A DNA stretch of 64,000 nt from Fundidesulfovibrio terrae (lineage in GTDB: Bacteria; Desulfobacterota; Desulfovibrionia; Desulfovibrionales; Desulfovibrionaceae). How positions within the stretch are numbered: position 1 is the stretch's first letter; the number at the start of each line of letters is the position of its first letter. Positions 33,538 through 44,184 of the stretch are shown piece by piece. The notes under the pieces are model-generated. The model did not search any database and was not told the origin of the DNA. It saw only the letters and a program-made list of their open reading frames with translations. The stretch covers positions 620,001-684,000 of the forward strand of contig NZ_JAKZFS010000002.1 in assembly GCF_022808915.1 (NCBI RefSeq), read 5' to 3'. The position numbers and the translations under genes were made by a program.

Positions 33538-33951
33538 ATGACCACGAAATCGACCATCGGTTCCAAGTCGCGTCCCAGGCAGATGTTTTCGGCGATTTTA
33601 AAGCCCATGGCCGAGGCCGAGAAAGGCTGCTCGGGCGAGGGCTGCCGAGCGAAGGCCCTGACCCGGCTCAACCGCGAGGGGATGGCCGCCTGCCAGGCGG
33701 GCGACTTCCAGAGCGGGGTGGAGCTTCTTTCGGAGGGGATCAGGCTGGCCAGCCGGGCAGGGACGCGTATGTACGAGGCCAAGCTGCGAAACAACCTGGG
33801 CCTGGTGCTGCTGTTGGCGTCCAGGCCGTGCGAGGCGGTCAGCGAGTTCGGGCATGCCCTGTCACTGGTGGAGGCCAAGCTCGGACGGGACAATTCCCTG
33901 TTCAGGCGCATCGAGGGCAACCTGAGCCGCGTCCCCTGCACTGCGGCCTAG
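33538..33951 (+). CDS. small TPR-like protein, Fur-box regulated
   Basis: ATG 33538 has AGGAGG (33526-33531) six bases upstream. The 137-residue protein has a TPR-like pair of helices: LTRLNREGMAACQAGDFQSG then VELLSEGIRLASRAG (about 41-75) and KLRNNLGLVLLLASRPCEAVSEFGHALSLVEA (about 83-114). The N-terminal third is basic and contains CSGEGC. No signal peptide. The Fur-box promoter upstream suggests a role in iron limitation, perhaps as an adaptor; this is inference. Its TAG stop coincides with the left target-site TA of the candidate MITE. Confidence 0.7.
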   Translation: MTTKSTIGSKSRPRQMFSAILKPMAEAEKGCSGEGCRAKALTRLNREGMAACQAGDFQSGVELLSEGIRLASRAGTRMYEAKLRNNLGLVLLLASRPCEAVSEFGHALSLVEAKLGRDNSLFRRIEGNLSRVPCTAA

Positions 33952-34057
33952 TGTTGCGTCTACGAAATAAATCGATAGTTATTTCGTGGCTAATAATATG
34001 AAATAACAATTTTTATCCTCAAAAAACATGTTCATGTTTTTTGAGGATGCGACACTA
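33949..34057. mobile_element. candidate MITE of IS630/Tc1 type
   Basis: Element 33951-34055, flanked by TA on both sides (33949-33950, 34056-34057), so the outer context reads CTAG at each end, the preferred IS630 target. Imperfect 10-bp terminal repeats: GTGTTGCGTC (33951-33960) and GATGCGACAC (34046-34055), 8 of 10 matching as an inverted pair. The interior is strikingly AT-rich, with a perfect 16-bp palindrome at 34015-34048 (ATCCTCAAAAAACATG and its mirror) and CGAAATAA/TTATTTCG at 33963-33986. No transposase frame fits. It may also work as a terminator for the converging genes. Confidence 0.6.
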
Positions 34058-34149
34058 GCGTCGCGGCGTGGAAGGCCTGGAGATGTTTTTCGAGGCGGAG
34101 GGGACGGTTACGGGATGCCGCTCTGTGGCCGCGCGGGCGCGAGAGGGGG

Positions 34150-35622
34150 TCAGGCCGTGGCCTGCGCGGCGGCGGCCGTGGAATTCTTGAAACGGCGCTG
34201 CACGGACATGGTGAATATCCCCTCGCCGTCCTTCTGCTCGAAGGTCAGCGAGCCGCCCATGGTGCGCAGCAGCCGGTAGCAGAAGGGCAGGCCGATGGTT
34301 TCGCCGCCCTCGTCGAAGGGCAGGAATATCTTCTCCACGTCCTCCACGGGCTTGGCCTGGTCTCCGCCCACCTCCAGGTGCGTGAAGCGTTCGCTGGCGA
34401 AGGTCCTGATCCACATCCCGCCCTTGGGAGGCAGGGCCGCGAGCGTGGAGCGGATGAGGTTGATGACCACCTGGGTGAGCAGGTCCGGGTCTTCCTCCAC
34501 CCCTGTGGCGGCGGGGTCCATGTCGATGCGCGGGATCACGCCGTTGGCTTCGAGCTCCGGGGCCAAAAGCTCCAGGCAGTCGCTGACCAGACTGGACATC
34601 AGGATGGAGGTCCGGTGCATGCGTACGGGGCTCAGGTAGTCGCGGATGCGGTCCAGGATGCGCTCCAGACGCTGGGCTTCGCCGAAGATGATGCCCGCTT
34701 CCTCCTGGGTGGGCTCCTTCTTGAGCAGGCGACGCGCGAAGCCGCCGATGGCCACCAGGGGGTTGCGTATCTCGTGGGCCACTTCGGCCGAAATGGCTCC
34801 CAAGGTTTTGATCTTTTCCTTCTGCACCAGGTATTTTTCCAGCATGAGCCGGTCCGATATATCCAGGACCACCCCCTCCACGCCCGGGGCGGCCGCGGTC
34901 TCGGCGCACTTGGGCTGGGGGATGGACTTGAGGATGCCGTGGACCACGCGCCCGGACTTGTGCAGCAGGCGGCAGGTCTTGGAAAAGGGGGCGTCGCAGT
35001 CGCCCAGGGCCTGGGTCAGGACGCGGCGGACCACCTCGCGGTCTTCCGCGTGGATGCGTCCCAGGAGCCATCCCGGTTCGGCCAGGGCGTCCTCCTGGGT
35101 GTAGCCGAGCATGCTCTGGCAGGCGCGGTTTACGAACTGAAGCTCTAGGGCCGGGTCCAGGCTGAAGATGACCAGGGGGATGTTCTGCACGAGGTTGGTG
35201 TAGCGGGCCTCGGCAATGCGCACCTGGCGGGCGAGCTCGCGGCGTTCCAGCACCACCGAGACGGCGTGGTCCAGCAGGTCGAAGCTCTCGATGGGCTTGG
35301 TGATGTAGTCCCACGCGCCCAGGCGGAATGCCCGGATGGCGTCCTGGAGGTCGGCCCGCCCGGACACCACGATCACCGGGGTGTCGTTTTCCAGGGCCTT
35401 CTTTTCCTCGAGGAAGGTGAGTCCGTCCATGACCGGCATGCGCAGGTCCAGGAGCACCAGGTCCGGGGAGTGCCGGGCGAGAAGTTCGAGCCCTTCCACG
35501 CCGCTGGACGCCTGGATGGCGGTGTACCCGGAATCCTCGATCCAGGCCGCGAGGGTGGCCCGGACGGCGGTGTCGTCGTCCACGGTGAGGATGGTCCGGG
35601 CTGTGGCGGGCGTGCTCTGCAT
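34150..35622 (-). CDS. receiver-PAS-histidine kinase hybrid with degenerate ATPase domain
   Basis: From ATG 35622 (AGGA six bases upstream) the 490-residue protein has a receiver domain (10-125; VDDD at 14-17, phospho-Asp59 in LLDLRMP, Lys109 in TKP), a PAS domain (about 137-258) and an HisKA helix with His283 in EVAHEIRNPLVAI. The ATPase part looks impaired: the N-box reads NLIRSTLAAL with Ser392 for the metal-binding Asn, there is no DxGxG box (GGDQAKPVEDV instead), and the glycine lid reads GETIGLPF. The fold seems kept (PFCYRLLRTMGGSLTFEQ). It may be a pseudokinase or phosphatase-type scaffold; phosphorelay output is uncertain. Confidence 0.82.
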   Translation of the reverse strand: MQSTPATARTILTVDDDTAVRATLAAWIEDSGYTAIQASSGVEGLELLARHSPDLVLLDLRMPVMDGLTFLEEKKALENDTPVIVVSGRADLQDAIRAFRLGAWDYITKPIESFDLLDHAVSVVLERRELARQVRIAEARYTNLVQNIPLVIFSLDPALELQFVNRACQSMLGYTQEDALAEPGWLLGRIHAEDREVVRRVLTQALGDCDAPFSKTCRLLHKSGRVVHGILKSIPQPKCAETAAAPGVEGVVLDISDRLMLEKYLVQKEKIKTLGAISAEVAHEIRNPLVAIGGFARRLLKKEPTQEEAGIIFGEAQRLERILDRIRDYLSPVRMHRTSILMSSLVSDCLELLAPELEANGVIPRIDMDPAATGVEEDPDLLTQVVINLIRSTLAALPPKGGMWIRTFASERFTHLEVGGDQAKPVEDVEKIFLPFDEGGETIGLPFCYRLLRTMGGSLTFEQKDGEGIFTMSVQRRFKNSTAAAAQATA

Positions 35623-35756
35623 GGGTGTCCTGATTTCCTTATTGCATTCAATAGATCGAATATACTTTTCATGGCAAGCCCAGATAAAGCCGGGGCACAA
35701 AAAAGGGGGAGACGCATTGGCGTCTCCCCCTTTGGTTTCATGATTGGCCGGGTGCG

Positions 35757-37725
<1,969 letters not shown>

Positions 37726-38223
37726 TTCCTGATCCCCATTTTGGGCTTCGAGCATGTTTGACGAAATTGTACGAGATGATGGAGGCGCCGGTCGCTTGAA
37801 CCTGAGGAAGGTGAAAACCTAGGAAGAGTCGAGAAACGTAAGCATTTTCATCCTCCCTTCGGGCAACATGACGGGCGGTGTGGGCCAGAAACGGTCGCCG
37901 GAAAGTCTGGTGATGAGGTCGCTTTCGGTGGCCGTCGGAAGTGACCATAAAGTCGGATTTGGGCAAATTCAAGGCAAAATTCTCACTTTTGTAAAATTTT
38001 AAATCCGGATTAATTCTTATTCCTGGTGCGGTGCTCTGCTTGTTTCCAAAATGATGAGAGGGGGTGGGTTGTCATAATATACTGTAATAATATGTTTTTT
38101 ATGCTGAGCTTCCATGGCGGGCCAAGGTGCGCCGCGCGGAGTGCCGGGGCTGCCCGGGTGGGCGAGGGAGAGTGTCGACAATTATGAACGAAAATAATTT
38201 TTTTGTCAGTTTTAGAAAAAAAC
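37726..38223. other. divergent intergenic region between the two amt operons
   Basis: About 500 bases with no gene I can support. AT content rises sharply between 37960 and 38230. The word CAAAAGTG occurs in opposite orientations near 37984 (as CACTTTTG) and 38227, close to each operon; it may be a shared operator. I see no sigma-54 site here despite the nitrogen theme. Confidence 0.4.
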
Positions 38224-38252
38224 TTGCAAAAGTGTAAAACCGTCGCTATTTC
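38224..38252 (+). promoter_or_regulatory. candidate promoter of the second amt operon
   Basis: TTGCAA (38224-38229), 17-base spacer, TATTTC (38247-38252), in an AT-rich stretch 130 bases before the amt start. A GC-rich leader with a possible CCCCCTCGGCAGGGG hairpin (38322-38336) follows. Confidence 0.4.
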
Positions 38253-38380
38253 TCTAGCCGTGCCGACCAAGCCGGGCTGATCAGGCAGGATACGACCGGT
38301 TCCAAACTGGAAGGCACACGGCCCCCTCGGCAGGGGATACTGCCGGGGGGGCATCACCGAACAACAGGAGGAACTCTCTT

Positions 38381-39601
38381 ATGAACGCGGCGGACACAGC
38401 TTTTGTTCTCGTCTCGGCGGCCCTGGTGCTCTTGATGACTCCGGCCCTCGGCCTGTTCTACGGCGGCATGGTCCGCTCCAAGAACATTCTCGGCACCCTC
38501 ATGCACAGCTACGTGCTGATCGGGCTCATCTCGGTGGAATGGGCCGTGCTCGGCTACTCCATGGCCTTCGGCCCCGACGTTCACGGCCTTGTGGGCAACC
38601 TCGACTGGATGAACCTGGCCTCGGTCGGCCAGGAGCCCTTCGAAACCTACTCCAAGACCATTCCGCACCTGGCCTTCATGGCCTTCCAGATGATGTTCGC
38701 GGTCATCACCCCCGCGCTCATCACCGGCGCTTTCGCCGAGCGGATCAAATTCAGCGCGTTTCTGCTCTTCAGCCTCATCTGGGCCGTGGTCATCTACAAC
38801 CCCCTGGCCCACTGGGTGTGGGGCGACGGCGGCTGGCTGCGCGCCATGGGCGCCCTGGACTTCGCGGGCGGCGCGGTCGTCCACATGAGCTCCGGCGCTT
38901 CCGCCCTGGCCTTCTGCCTCTTCCTGGGCAAGCGTAAGAACTACGGCCACGAGCCCTTCATCCCCCACAACCTGCCCATGACCATCCTCGGCGCCGGGCT
39001 CTTGTGGTTCGGCTGGTTCGGCTTCAACGCCGGCTCCGCCCTGGCCGCCAACGGCCTGGCCTCCGCCGCTTTCGTCACCACCCACCTGGCCGCCTCCGCA
39101 GCCTCTCTCTCCTGGATCCTGGCCGAGTGGATGCACCGCGGTAAGCCCACCACCCTGGGCTTGGCCTCCGGCGCCGTGGCCGGCCTGGTCGCCATCACCC
39201 CGGCTGCCGGATTCGTCACCCCCATGGCCGCCATCTTCATCGGACTGGTCGGCGGCGTGGTGTGCTACTTGGGTGTTAACATCAAGCACATCTTCAAGTA
39301 TGATGACGCCCTGGACGTGGTCGGCGTGCACGGTCTCGGCGGCACCTGGGGCGCCCTGGCCACCGGCCTGTTCGCCACCAAGGCCGTGAATCCCGACGGC
39401 GGAGACGGCCTGCTCTTCGGCAACCCCGAGCAGCTGTGGATCCAGTTCGTCTCCGTGGTCGCCACCTGGGTGTTCTGCTTCGTGGGCACCATGGTCATCC
39501 TGGCGGTGGTCAACGCCATCGTGAAGGTCCGGGTGAGCGATGAGGACGAGGTCAAGGGCCTGGACGTGAGCCAGCACGGCGAAACCGGCTATCAGAACTA
39601 A
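38381..39601 (+). CDS. amt: ammonium transporter
   Basis: The 406-residue channel has AGGAGG upstream and no long leader, unlike the divergent copy. Features: ALGLFYGGMVRSKNIL near residues 22-37, AFMAFQMMFAVITPALITGAFAER (pore Phe region and the signature), DFAGGAVVHMSSGASAL (first pore His), and VVGVHGLGGTWGALATG (second pore His). Eleven membrane spans are expected. The PII gene follows after 12 bases, so gating by that PII is likely. Confidence 0.95.
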   Translation: MNAADTAFVLVSAALVLLMTPALGLFYGGMVRSKNILGTLMHSYVLIGLISVEWAVLGYSMAFGPDVHGLVGNLDWMNLASVGQEPFETYSKTIPHLAFMAFQMMFAVITPALITGAFAERIKFSAFLLFSLIWAVVIYNPLAHWVWGDGGWLRAMGALDFAGGAVVHMSSGASALAFCLFLGKRKNYGHEPFIPHNLPMTILGAGLLWFGWFGFNAGSALAANGLASAAFVTTHLAASAASLSWILAEWMHRGKPTTLGLASGAVAGLVAITPAAGFVTPMAAIFIGLVGGVVCYLGVNIKHIFKYDDALDVVGVHGLGGTWGALATGLFATKAVNPDGGDGLLFGNPEQLWIQFVSVVATWVFCFVGTMVILAVVNAIVKVRVSDEDEVKGLDVSQHGETGYQN

Positions 39602-39613
39602 GGAGCGTAACCC

Positions 39614-39952
39614 ATGCGTAAGATCGAGATCATCACCCGGCCCTACAAGCTGGAGGACATCAAGAAGGCCCTCACCGACGCGGGCGTCAAGGGCATGACC
39701 GTCTCCGAGGTCAAGGGCTTCGGCCGCCAGCGCGGACACAAGGAAATCTATCGCGGCGCCGAGTACCAGGTGGACTTCGTGCCCAAGATCAAGATCGAGC
39801 TGGTCATCGACGCGGCCCTGGTCGCGGGCGTCCTCAAGGCCGTCCAGGACGCCGCCCGCACCGGCGAGGTCGGCGACGGGAAGATCTTCATCACCCCCGT
39901 CGAGGAAGTGGTGCGCATCCGCACCGGCGAAACCGGCAAGGACGCCATCTAG
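39614..39952 (+). CDS. glnB: nitrogen regulatory PII protein
   Basis: The 112-residue PII has Tyr51 in the T-loop (GFGRQRGHKEIYRGAEY) and the C-terminal signature [20 protein letters not shown]. Linked to amt, it could equally be called GlnK. Its T-loop differs from the first PII (QRGHKEI versus QKGHTEH), which may give each PII its own partner. An intrinsic terminator separates it from glnD. Confidence 0.94.
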   Translation: MRKIEIITRPYKLEDIKKALTDAGVKGMTVSEVKGFGRQRGHKEIYRGAEYQVDFVPKIKIELVIDAALVAGVLKAVQDAARTGEVGDGKIFITPVEEVVRIRTGETGKDAI

Positions 39953-39965
39953 AGCAACCCTTCGG

Positions 39966-39996
39966 GAAGGGGCCGCGCAAGCGGCCCCTTCCTTTT
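39966..39996 (+). terminator. intrinsic terminator after the second PII gene
   Basis: AAGGGGCCGC (39967-39976), GCAA loop, GCGGCCCCTT (39981-39990), then CCTTTTA. The glnD start codon follows within six bases, so some read-through or a promoter inside the PII gene is implied. Confidence 0.8.
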
Positions 39997-40001
39997 AGCC
40001 C

Positions 40002-42581
40002 ATGCCGCCAAACCCATCCAAATCGGCCAAGCGCCTCGGCAGGCAGCGCCAGCAGCTTTTCACCGATCCAGGCCCCGGCTTCTGCCGCAAGCACTCCGAC
40101 GCCTTCGATGCCTATTTCCGCGCCCGCCTGGGGGAAGTCTCCCCCCGGCGCATTCCTTTCGCCCTTATGGCCGTGGGTGGATACGGCCGCTCGGAACTCT
40201 GCCCTCGCTCCGACATCGACGCCCTCATCCTTTATAAGGATGAAGTCCCCGAGGAAGCCAAGGCCCTGGCCCAGGACGTCTTCTTCCCCCTGTGGGACCT
40301 GGGCGTGGAGCTGGGCCACGGCGTGCGCTCCATGGAGGAGTGCTTCGAGCTGGCCGGAACCGACTGGCAGGTGTTCGCATCCCTCATCGACTGCCGCTTC
40401 CTGGCCGGGGACGAGGCGGTCTTCACGCGTTTCATCCGCCAGCGCGACCAGCGCCTGTTCCCGGGCAAGGGGGCGGCCTTCAAGGACTGGCTGGCCGGAC
40501 ACAACATCACCCGCGCCGCCAGCTACGGCGACGCCTCCGGCATGCTCGAGCCCAACCTCAAGGAGGCCCTGGGCGGGCTGCGCGACATCCACCAGGTCCG
40601 CTGGCTGGACGCGCTCTCCCGCTTGAGCGGCGGGGGCGTCCCGGGCGAATGGCTGGAGGTCCTCGAGGCGCATCTGAAATTCTTACTGGTGGTGCGCAAC
40701 CATCTGCACATCCTGGCCGGGCGCAAGGACGACCGCCTGAGCCTGGACGCCCAGCGCGAGTTGGCCGGACGCCTGGGCTTCGTCGCCTCGGAAGGCATCC
40801 TGGACGTGGAAGCCTTCCTCACCGAGCTGCACCGGGTGATGGCCGAGGTGCGCACCGTGCACCGGGCGCTCTGGCCGGTGCTGGGCTGGGGACCGCCGGT
40901 GGCGGTCGAGCCGGGCAAGCACCTGGGCGGGGCCATCGTGCTCACGCCCGAGGGGTTGGATTTCGACCACGTGTCCCCCGGGGGCGTGGGCCCCGAGGAC
41001 GTGCTGGACATCTTCGGCCACGCCCTGCGCCTGGGCGAGCCCCTGGCCCTTCGGGCAAGGCGCGGCCTGGAGGCGGGCATCGCGTCCCTGGAACGCTTCG
41101 CGGCCACCGAAGAGGGCGGCAGGCGGGCCTTCGAACTCCTGGTGAAGGCGATGCTTGAGCCCCACGGCGAGGCCGCCCTCACCGACATGCTGGAGACCGG
41201 AGTGCTCGGGGCGGTGATCCCCGAGTTCGGGCGCGTGCAGCACATGGTGCAGTACGACATGTTCCACATCCACCCGGTGGGCCGCCACACCCTGGAGACC
41301 ATGCTGGAGATCCGCAAGGCGGCTCTGCCCGAGCACCCCTACCATCATATATATTCGCGCCTTCCCCATCCGGAGCGGCTGCTCCTGGGGGCGCTCTTCC
41401 ACGATATCGGCAAGGGCCTTGGCGGGGCGCACTCGGAAAAGGGCGTGGACCTGGCCCGAGAGGCCCTGACCCGCTTCGGCCTGGACGACGAGGCCGTGTC
41501 CGACGTGTGCTTCCTGGTGCTTAGGCACCTGACCCTGGCCGACACCGCCATGCGCCGCGACATCTCCGACAGCGACGTGCTGGCGGCCATGGCCCAGCGC
41601 GCGGGCACGCCCGAGCGCCTGGACATGCTGCTCCTGCTCACCATGGCCGATTCCGTGGCCACCGGCCCCTCGGCCTGGAACGACTGGAAGGCGAGCCTCA
41701 TCGGCGGGCTCCATGGCAGGATACTCTCCGTGCTGGACGGGGGAGGGCTGTTCGACGCAACCGACGCCCACGCCATGCTCTCCCTGCGCGACAAGCTCCG
41801 GGCCAAGGCCGGGACCATGTTCCCGCCCGAGCGCCTGGAGGGATACCTGGACGCCATGCCGCCCCGGTACCTGCTCACGCGCGGCGCGTCCGCCATCATG
41901 GGCGACCTGGGGCTTCTCTCCCACCTGGAGGATGCCCTGGAGGAAGATTCGCGCATGCGCCCGGCGGGCAAGGCGGGGTCGGGCGTTGCGGTCATCGAGA
42001 GCGCGCCGTCCCCGGCCGGGGACGGCTGGACCGTGACCCTGGTGGCGCGCCACCAGCCGGGCCTGTTCGCCACCATGGCCGGGGTGCTGGCCCTGCACGG
42101 GGTCAATATCCGTTCGGCCGACTTCTTCCTGTGGGGCGACTCGACCGAAATCCACACCTACGAAACCGCCAACCCGCCGGACACCCTCTTCCCCGACGAA
42201 CTCTGGGCCCGGGTGCGCCGGGCGGTGCGCTACGCGCTCACGGGAAAGCTCTCCCTGGACTACCGCATCCAGGAAAAACGGGCTTCCCCCCTGGCTCCAA
42301 AGGCTCCGGACATGGGCATCCGGCCGCGCGTGCGCGTGGACAACGAGTCTTCGGAATACTTCACCGTGGTGGAGGTCTACGCTTCGGACCGCCTGGGGCT
42401 TTTGTACGATATCGCCGTGGCCCTGGATTCCCTGCGTCTGCACGTGCACATGGCCAAGATCGACACCCTGGGCCTGGAGGTGCACGACGTTTTCTACGTG
42501 CGCGGCGACAAGGGCCGCAAGGTTACGGAGCCGGCCAGCCGGGAGGAAATGTCGCGCATCGTGCTGGCCAGCCTGGCTTGA
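40002..42581 (+). CDS. glnD: [protein-PII] uridylyltransferase / uridylyl-removing enzyme
   Basis: The 859-residue protein has the complete GlnD plan: nucleotidyltransferase motif VGGYGRSELCPRSDID (58-73), the PII-UTase helical region, an HD domain (LFHDIGKGLGGAHSEKG, metal pair His467-Asp468) for uridylyl removal, and two C-terminal ACT domains (about 668-740 starting VTLVARHQPGLFATMAGVLA, and about 782-855 starting VVEVYASDRLGLLYDIAVAL) that sense glutamine. It modifies Tyr51 of PII proteins. Placement next to two PII genes is consistent. The start codon is only six bases after a terminator, and no strong ribosome site is visible. Confidence 0.95.
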   Translation: MPPNPSKSAKRLGRQRQQLFTDPGPGFCRKHSDAFDAYFRARLGEVSPRRIPFALMAVGGYGRSELCPRSDIDALILYKDEVPEEAKALAQDVFFPLWDLGVELGHGVRSMEECFELAGTDWQVFASLIDCRFLAGDEAVFTRFIRQRDQRLFPGKGAAFKDWLAGHNITRAASYGDASGMLEPNLKEALGGLRDIHQVRWLDALSRLSGGGVPGEWLEVLEAHLKFLLVVRNHLHILAGRKDDRLSLDAQRELAGRLGFVASEGILDVEAFLTELHRVMAEVRTVHRALWPVLGWGPPVAVEPGKHLGGAIVLTPEGLDFDHVSPGGVGPEDVLDIFGHALRLGEPLALRARRGLEAGIASLERFAATEEGGRRAFELLVKAMLEPHGEAALTDMLETGVLGAVIPEFGRVQHMVQYDMFHIHPVGRHTLETMLEIRKAALPEHPYHHIYSRLPHPERLLLGALFHDIGKGLGGAHSEKGVDLAREALTRFGLDDEAVSDVCFLVLRHLTLADTAMRRDISDSDVLAAMAQRAGTPERLDMLLLLTMADSVATGPSAWNDWKASLIGGLHGRILSVLDGGGLFDATDAHAMLSLRDKLRAKAGTMFPPERLEGYLDAMPPRYLLTRGASAIMGDLGLLSHLEDALEEDSRMRPAGKAGSGVAVIESAPSPAGDGWTVTLVARHQPGLFATMAGVLALHGVNIRSADFFLWGDSTEIHTYETANPPDTLFPDELWARVRRAVRYALTGKLSLDYRIQEKRASPLAPKAPDMGIRPRVRVDNESSEYFTVVEVYASDRLGLLYDIAVALDSLRLHVHMAKIDTLGLEVHDVFYVRGDKGRKVTEPASREEMSRIVLASLA

Positions 42582-42642
42582 AGTGGACTTTTTCCTCCCG
42601 ACTGGGGTAGGAGTGATCCTATCCCGTTCTCCGGAGGACACC

Positions 42643-43293
42643 ATGGACCAAGCTCCCTGCCCACCGCGCCTGCCCCGCATCGGCGAACCCGCCCCGGCCT
42701 TCGAGGCCGAGTCCACCCACGGAGTCATCCGCCTGGAGGACTTCAAGGGCTCCTGGCTGGTGTTCTTCTCCCATCCGGCCGACTTCACTCCGGTGTGCAC
42801 CACCGAATTCCTGGCCTTCGCGGACATCCACCAGGCGCTGCGCGACCGGGGATGCGAGCTGCTGGGGCTGTCCATCGATTCCATCTTCGCGCACATCGCC
42901 TGGGTGAGGCGCATCGAGGAAAAACTCGGCGTCAGGATCGAATTCCCGGTGGTCGCCGACCTGTCGCGCCAGGTGGCGGAGCTCTACGGCATGATCATGC
43001 CGGGCGAATCCAAGACCGAGACCTCGCGCTGCGTCTTCGTCATCGACCCCAAGCAGACCGTGCGAGCGGTGATCTACTACCCCCTGACCACAGGGCGGAA
43101 CACCGACGAGATCGTGCGCCTGGTGGACGCCCTCCAGACCACCGATTCCAAGGGCGTGGCCACCCCGGCCAACTGGCGGCCCGGAGACAAGGTCATCGTG
43201 CCCGCGCCCCGCACCCAGGATGCGGCGGAGGAGCGGGCCAAGGACCAGGGCGTCGAGTGCCTGGATTGGTTCTACTGCCGCAAGAGCCTCTAG
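42643..43293 (+). CDS. peroxiredoxin, Prx6/archaeal type
   Basis: ATG 42643 follows GGAGGA by five bases. The 216-residue enzyme has the peroxidatic Cys52 in HPADFTPVCTTEF and the Prx6-type blocks LLGLSIDSIFAHIAWVRRIEEK and FVIDPKQTVRAVIYYPLTTGRN. The C-terminus CLDWFYCRKSL carries two Cys residues in a C-x5-C arrangement like archaeal 2-Cys Prx6 proteins, so resolution may involve an intra- or inter-subunit disulfide. It reduces peroxides in the cytoplasm, useful for an anaerobe exposed to oxygen. Confidence 0.92.
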   Translation: MDQAPCPPRLPRIGEPAPAFEAESTHGVIRLEDFKGSWLVFFSHPADFTPVCTTEFLAFADIHQALRDRGCELLGLSIDSIFAHIAWVRRIEEKLGVRIEFPVVADLSRQVAELYGMIMPGESKTETSRCVFVIDPKQTVRAVIYYPLTTGRNTDEIVRLVDALQTTDSKGVATPANWRPGDKVIVPAPRTQDAAEERAKDQGVECLDWFYCRKSL

Positions 43294-43359
43294 TGTTTCC
43301 GTCCCGGATCGTTGCCACATGATGCTGCTGTCGATTGCGGACAGGACGGGGCGCTAGGC

Positions 43360-43587
43360 GTGGCCTGCGTCAAGCCGGACGGGTCACTCACCCGGATCGG
43401 CCGCGCCGTGCTTTCGGCCCTCGGGGAACTCGGAAGTGAGGAGGCCGTGTCCCAGGCCCTCGGCCTGCCCCTGTACCGGGTGCGCCTGGTGGCCAGGGCG
43501 CTCGGGGACAAGGGGTTGGTGGAGCGGGGCGACCGGGGCTTCCGGGTGACCGCGCTCGGCGCGGACAAGCTGCGCCAGACGGCCTGA
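43360..43587 (+). CDS. small winged-helix-like regulator
   Basis: From GTG 43360 the product has 75 residues: LTRIGRAVLSALGELGSEEA, then VSQALGLPLYRVRLVARALGDKGLVERGDRGFRVTALG, the layout of a winged helix (helix, recognition helix, beta wing). A TTG at 43312 in the same frame is an alternative start; AGGACGGGG lies nine bases before the GTG. It might be a small MarR/ArsR-like DNA-binding protein. It follows the peroxiredoxin by 66 bases. Confidence 0.6.
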   Translation: MACVKPDGSLTRIGRAVLSALGELGSEEAVSQALGLPLYRVRLVARALGDKGLVERGDRGFRVTALGADKLRQTA

Positions 43588-43661
43588 CATCCGGGCCGGG
43601 CGGTCCGGCGGCTTGTGGAAAGCCGCGCCACGGAGTATTCTGGGCCCTTGCGGAGGATCGT

Positions 43662-44114
43662 ATGAAGTATTTTCTGCTTGCGGCCGTGGCCGCGATGTGC
43701 GTGCTCGCATCCGGCGTGGACTGCCGCGCCGACTGGACGCAGGACCGGCTGCCGCCCCAGGGCGTGCAGGGGCTGTTGCGCGACGGGGGAGAGGTGCGTG
43801 GGGCTGACGCCTCCGGCGAATACCAACTGCTGGATTCCCATTTCAACGCCAGGGTGGTCCTGGAGAAGTCACCGCAGGGCGGCTACCTGGCCTCCGGGAC
43901 GCTGACGCTCGCCGACTCAGCGAACATGGAACGCTGGAGCAGCTGGCGCTTCTTCATCTTCCTCTTCGACGGCCAGGGGCGTGTGGCCAAGGTTCATGTG
44001 CGGGCGGTGGAGAACGCCCGCCACGAGTTGGCCTTCTCGGGCGTGCAGCTGCCGGACAAGCCTTTCGACCGTTTCGAGATATCCATCATCGGCATCATCC
44101 GCTACCGCGACTGA
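43662..44114 (+). CDS. exported hypothetical protein
   Basis: The 150-residue protein has a signal peptide (MKYFLLAAVAAMCVLASGVDCRA, cut near residue 23) and a beta-rich mature part with many aromatic residues (WSSWRFFIFLFDGQGRV). Regular strands suggest a small lipocalin-like or immunoglobulin-like periplasmic domain. No family recognised. GGAGG lies seven bases before the start. A bidirectional terminator follows. Confidence 0.72.
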   Translation: MKYFLLAAVAAMCVLASGVDCRADWTQDRLPPQGVQGLLRDGGEVRGADASGEYQLLDSHFNARVVLEKSPQGGYLASGTLTLADSANMERWSSWRFFIFLFDGQGRVAKVHVRAVENARHELAFSGVQLPDKPFDRFEISIIGIIRYRD

Positions 44115-44135
44115 TTTCAGCCTCGCGAAAACAAG

Positions 44136-44172
44136 AAAGGCCGCCGTGCTTACGCGCGGCGGCCTTTTTGGC
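44136..44172. terminator. bidirectional intrinsic terminator
   Basis: AAAGGCCGCC (44136-44145) and GGCGGCCTTT (44158-44167) pair over ten bases and are followed by TTT; on the opposite strand the stem is followed by TTCTTGTTTT. It serves the converging exported-protein and IscU-like genes. Confidence 0.85.
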
Positions 44173-44184
44173 AGCGGTCCAGAT

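Noticed and set aside
37726-38380. Sigma-54 site for the amt operons
   Set aside because: I looked for GG-N10-GC elements on both strands and found none with acceptable flanking bases.
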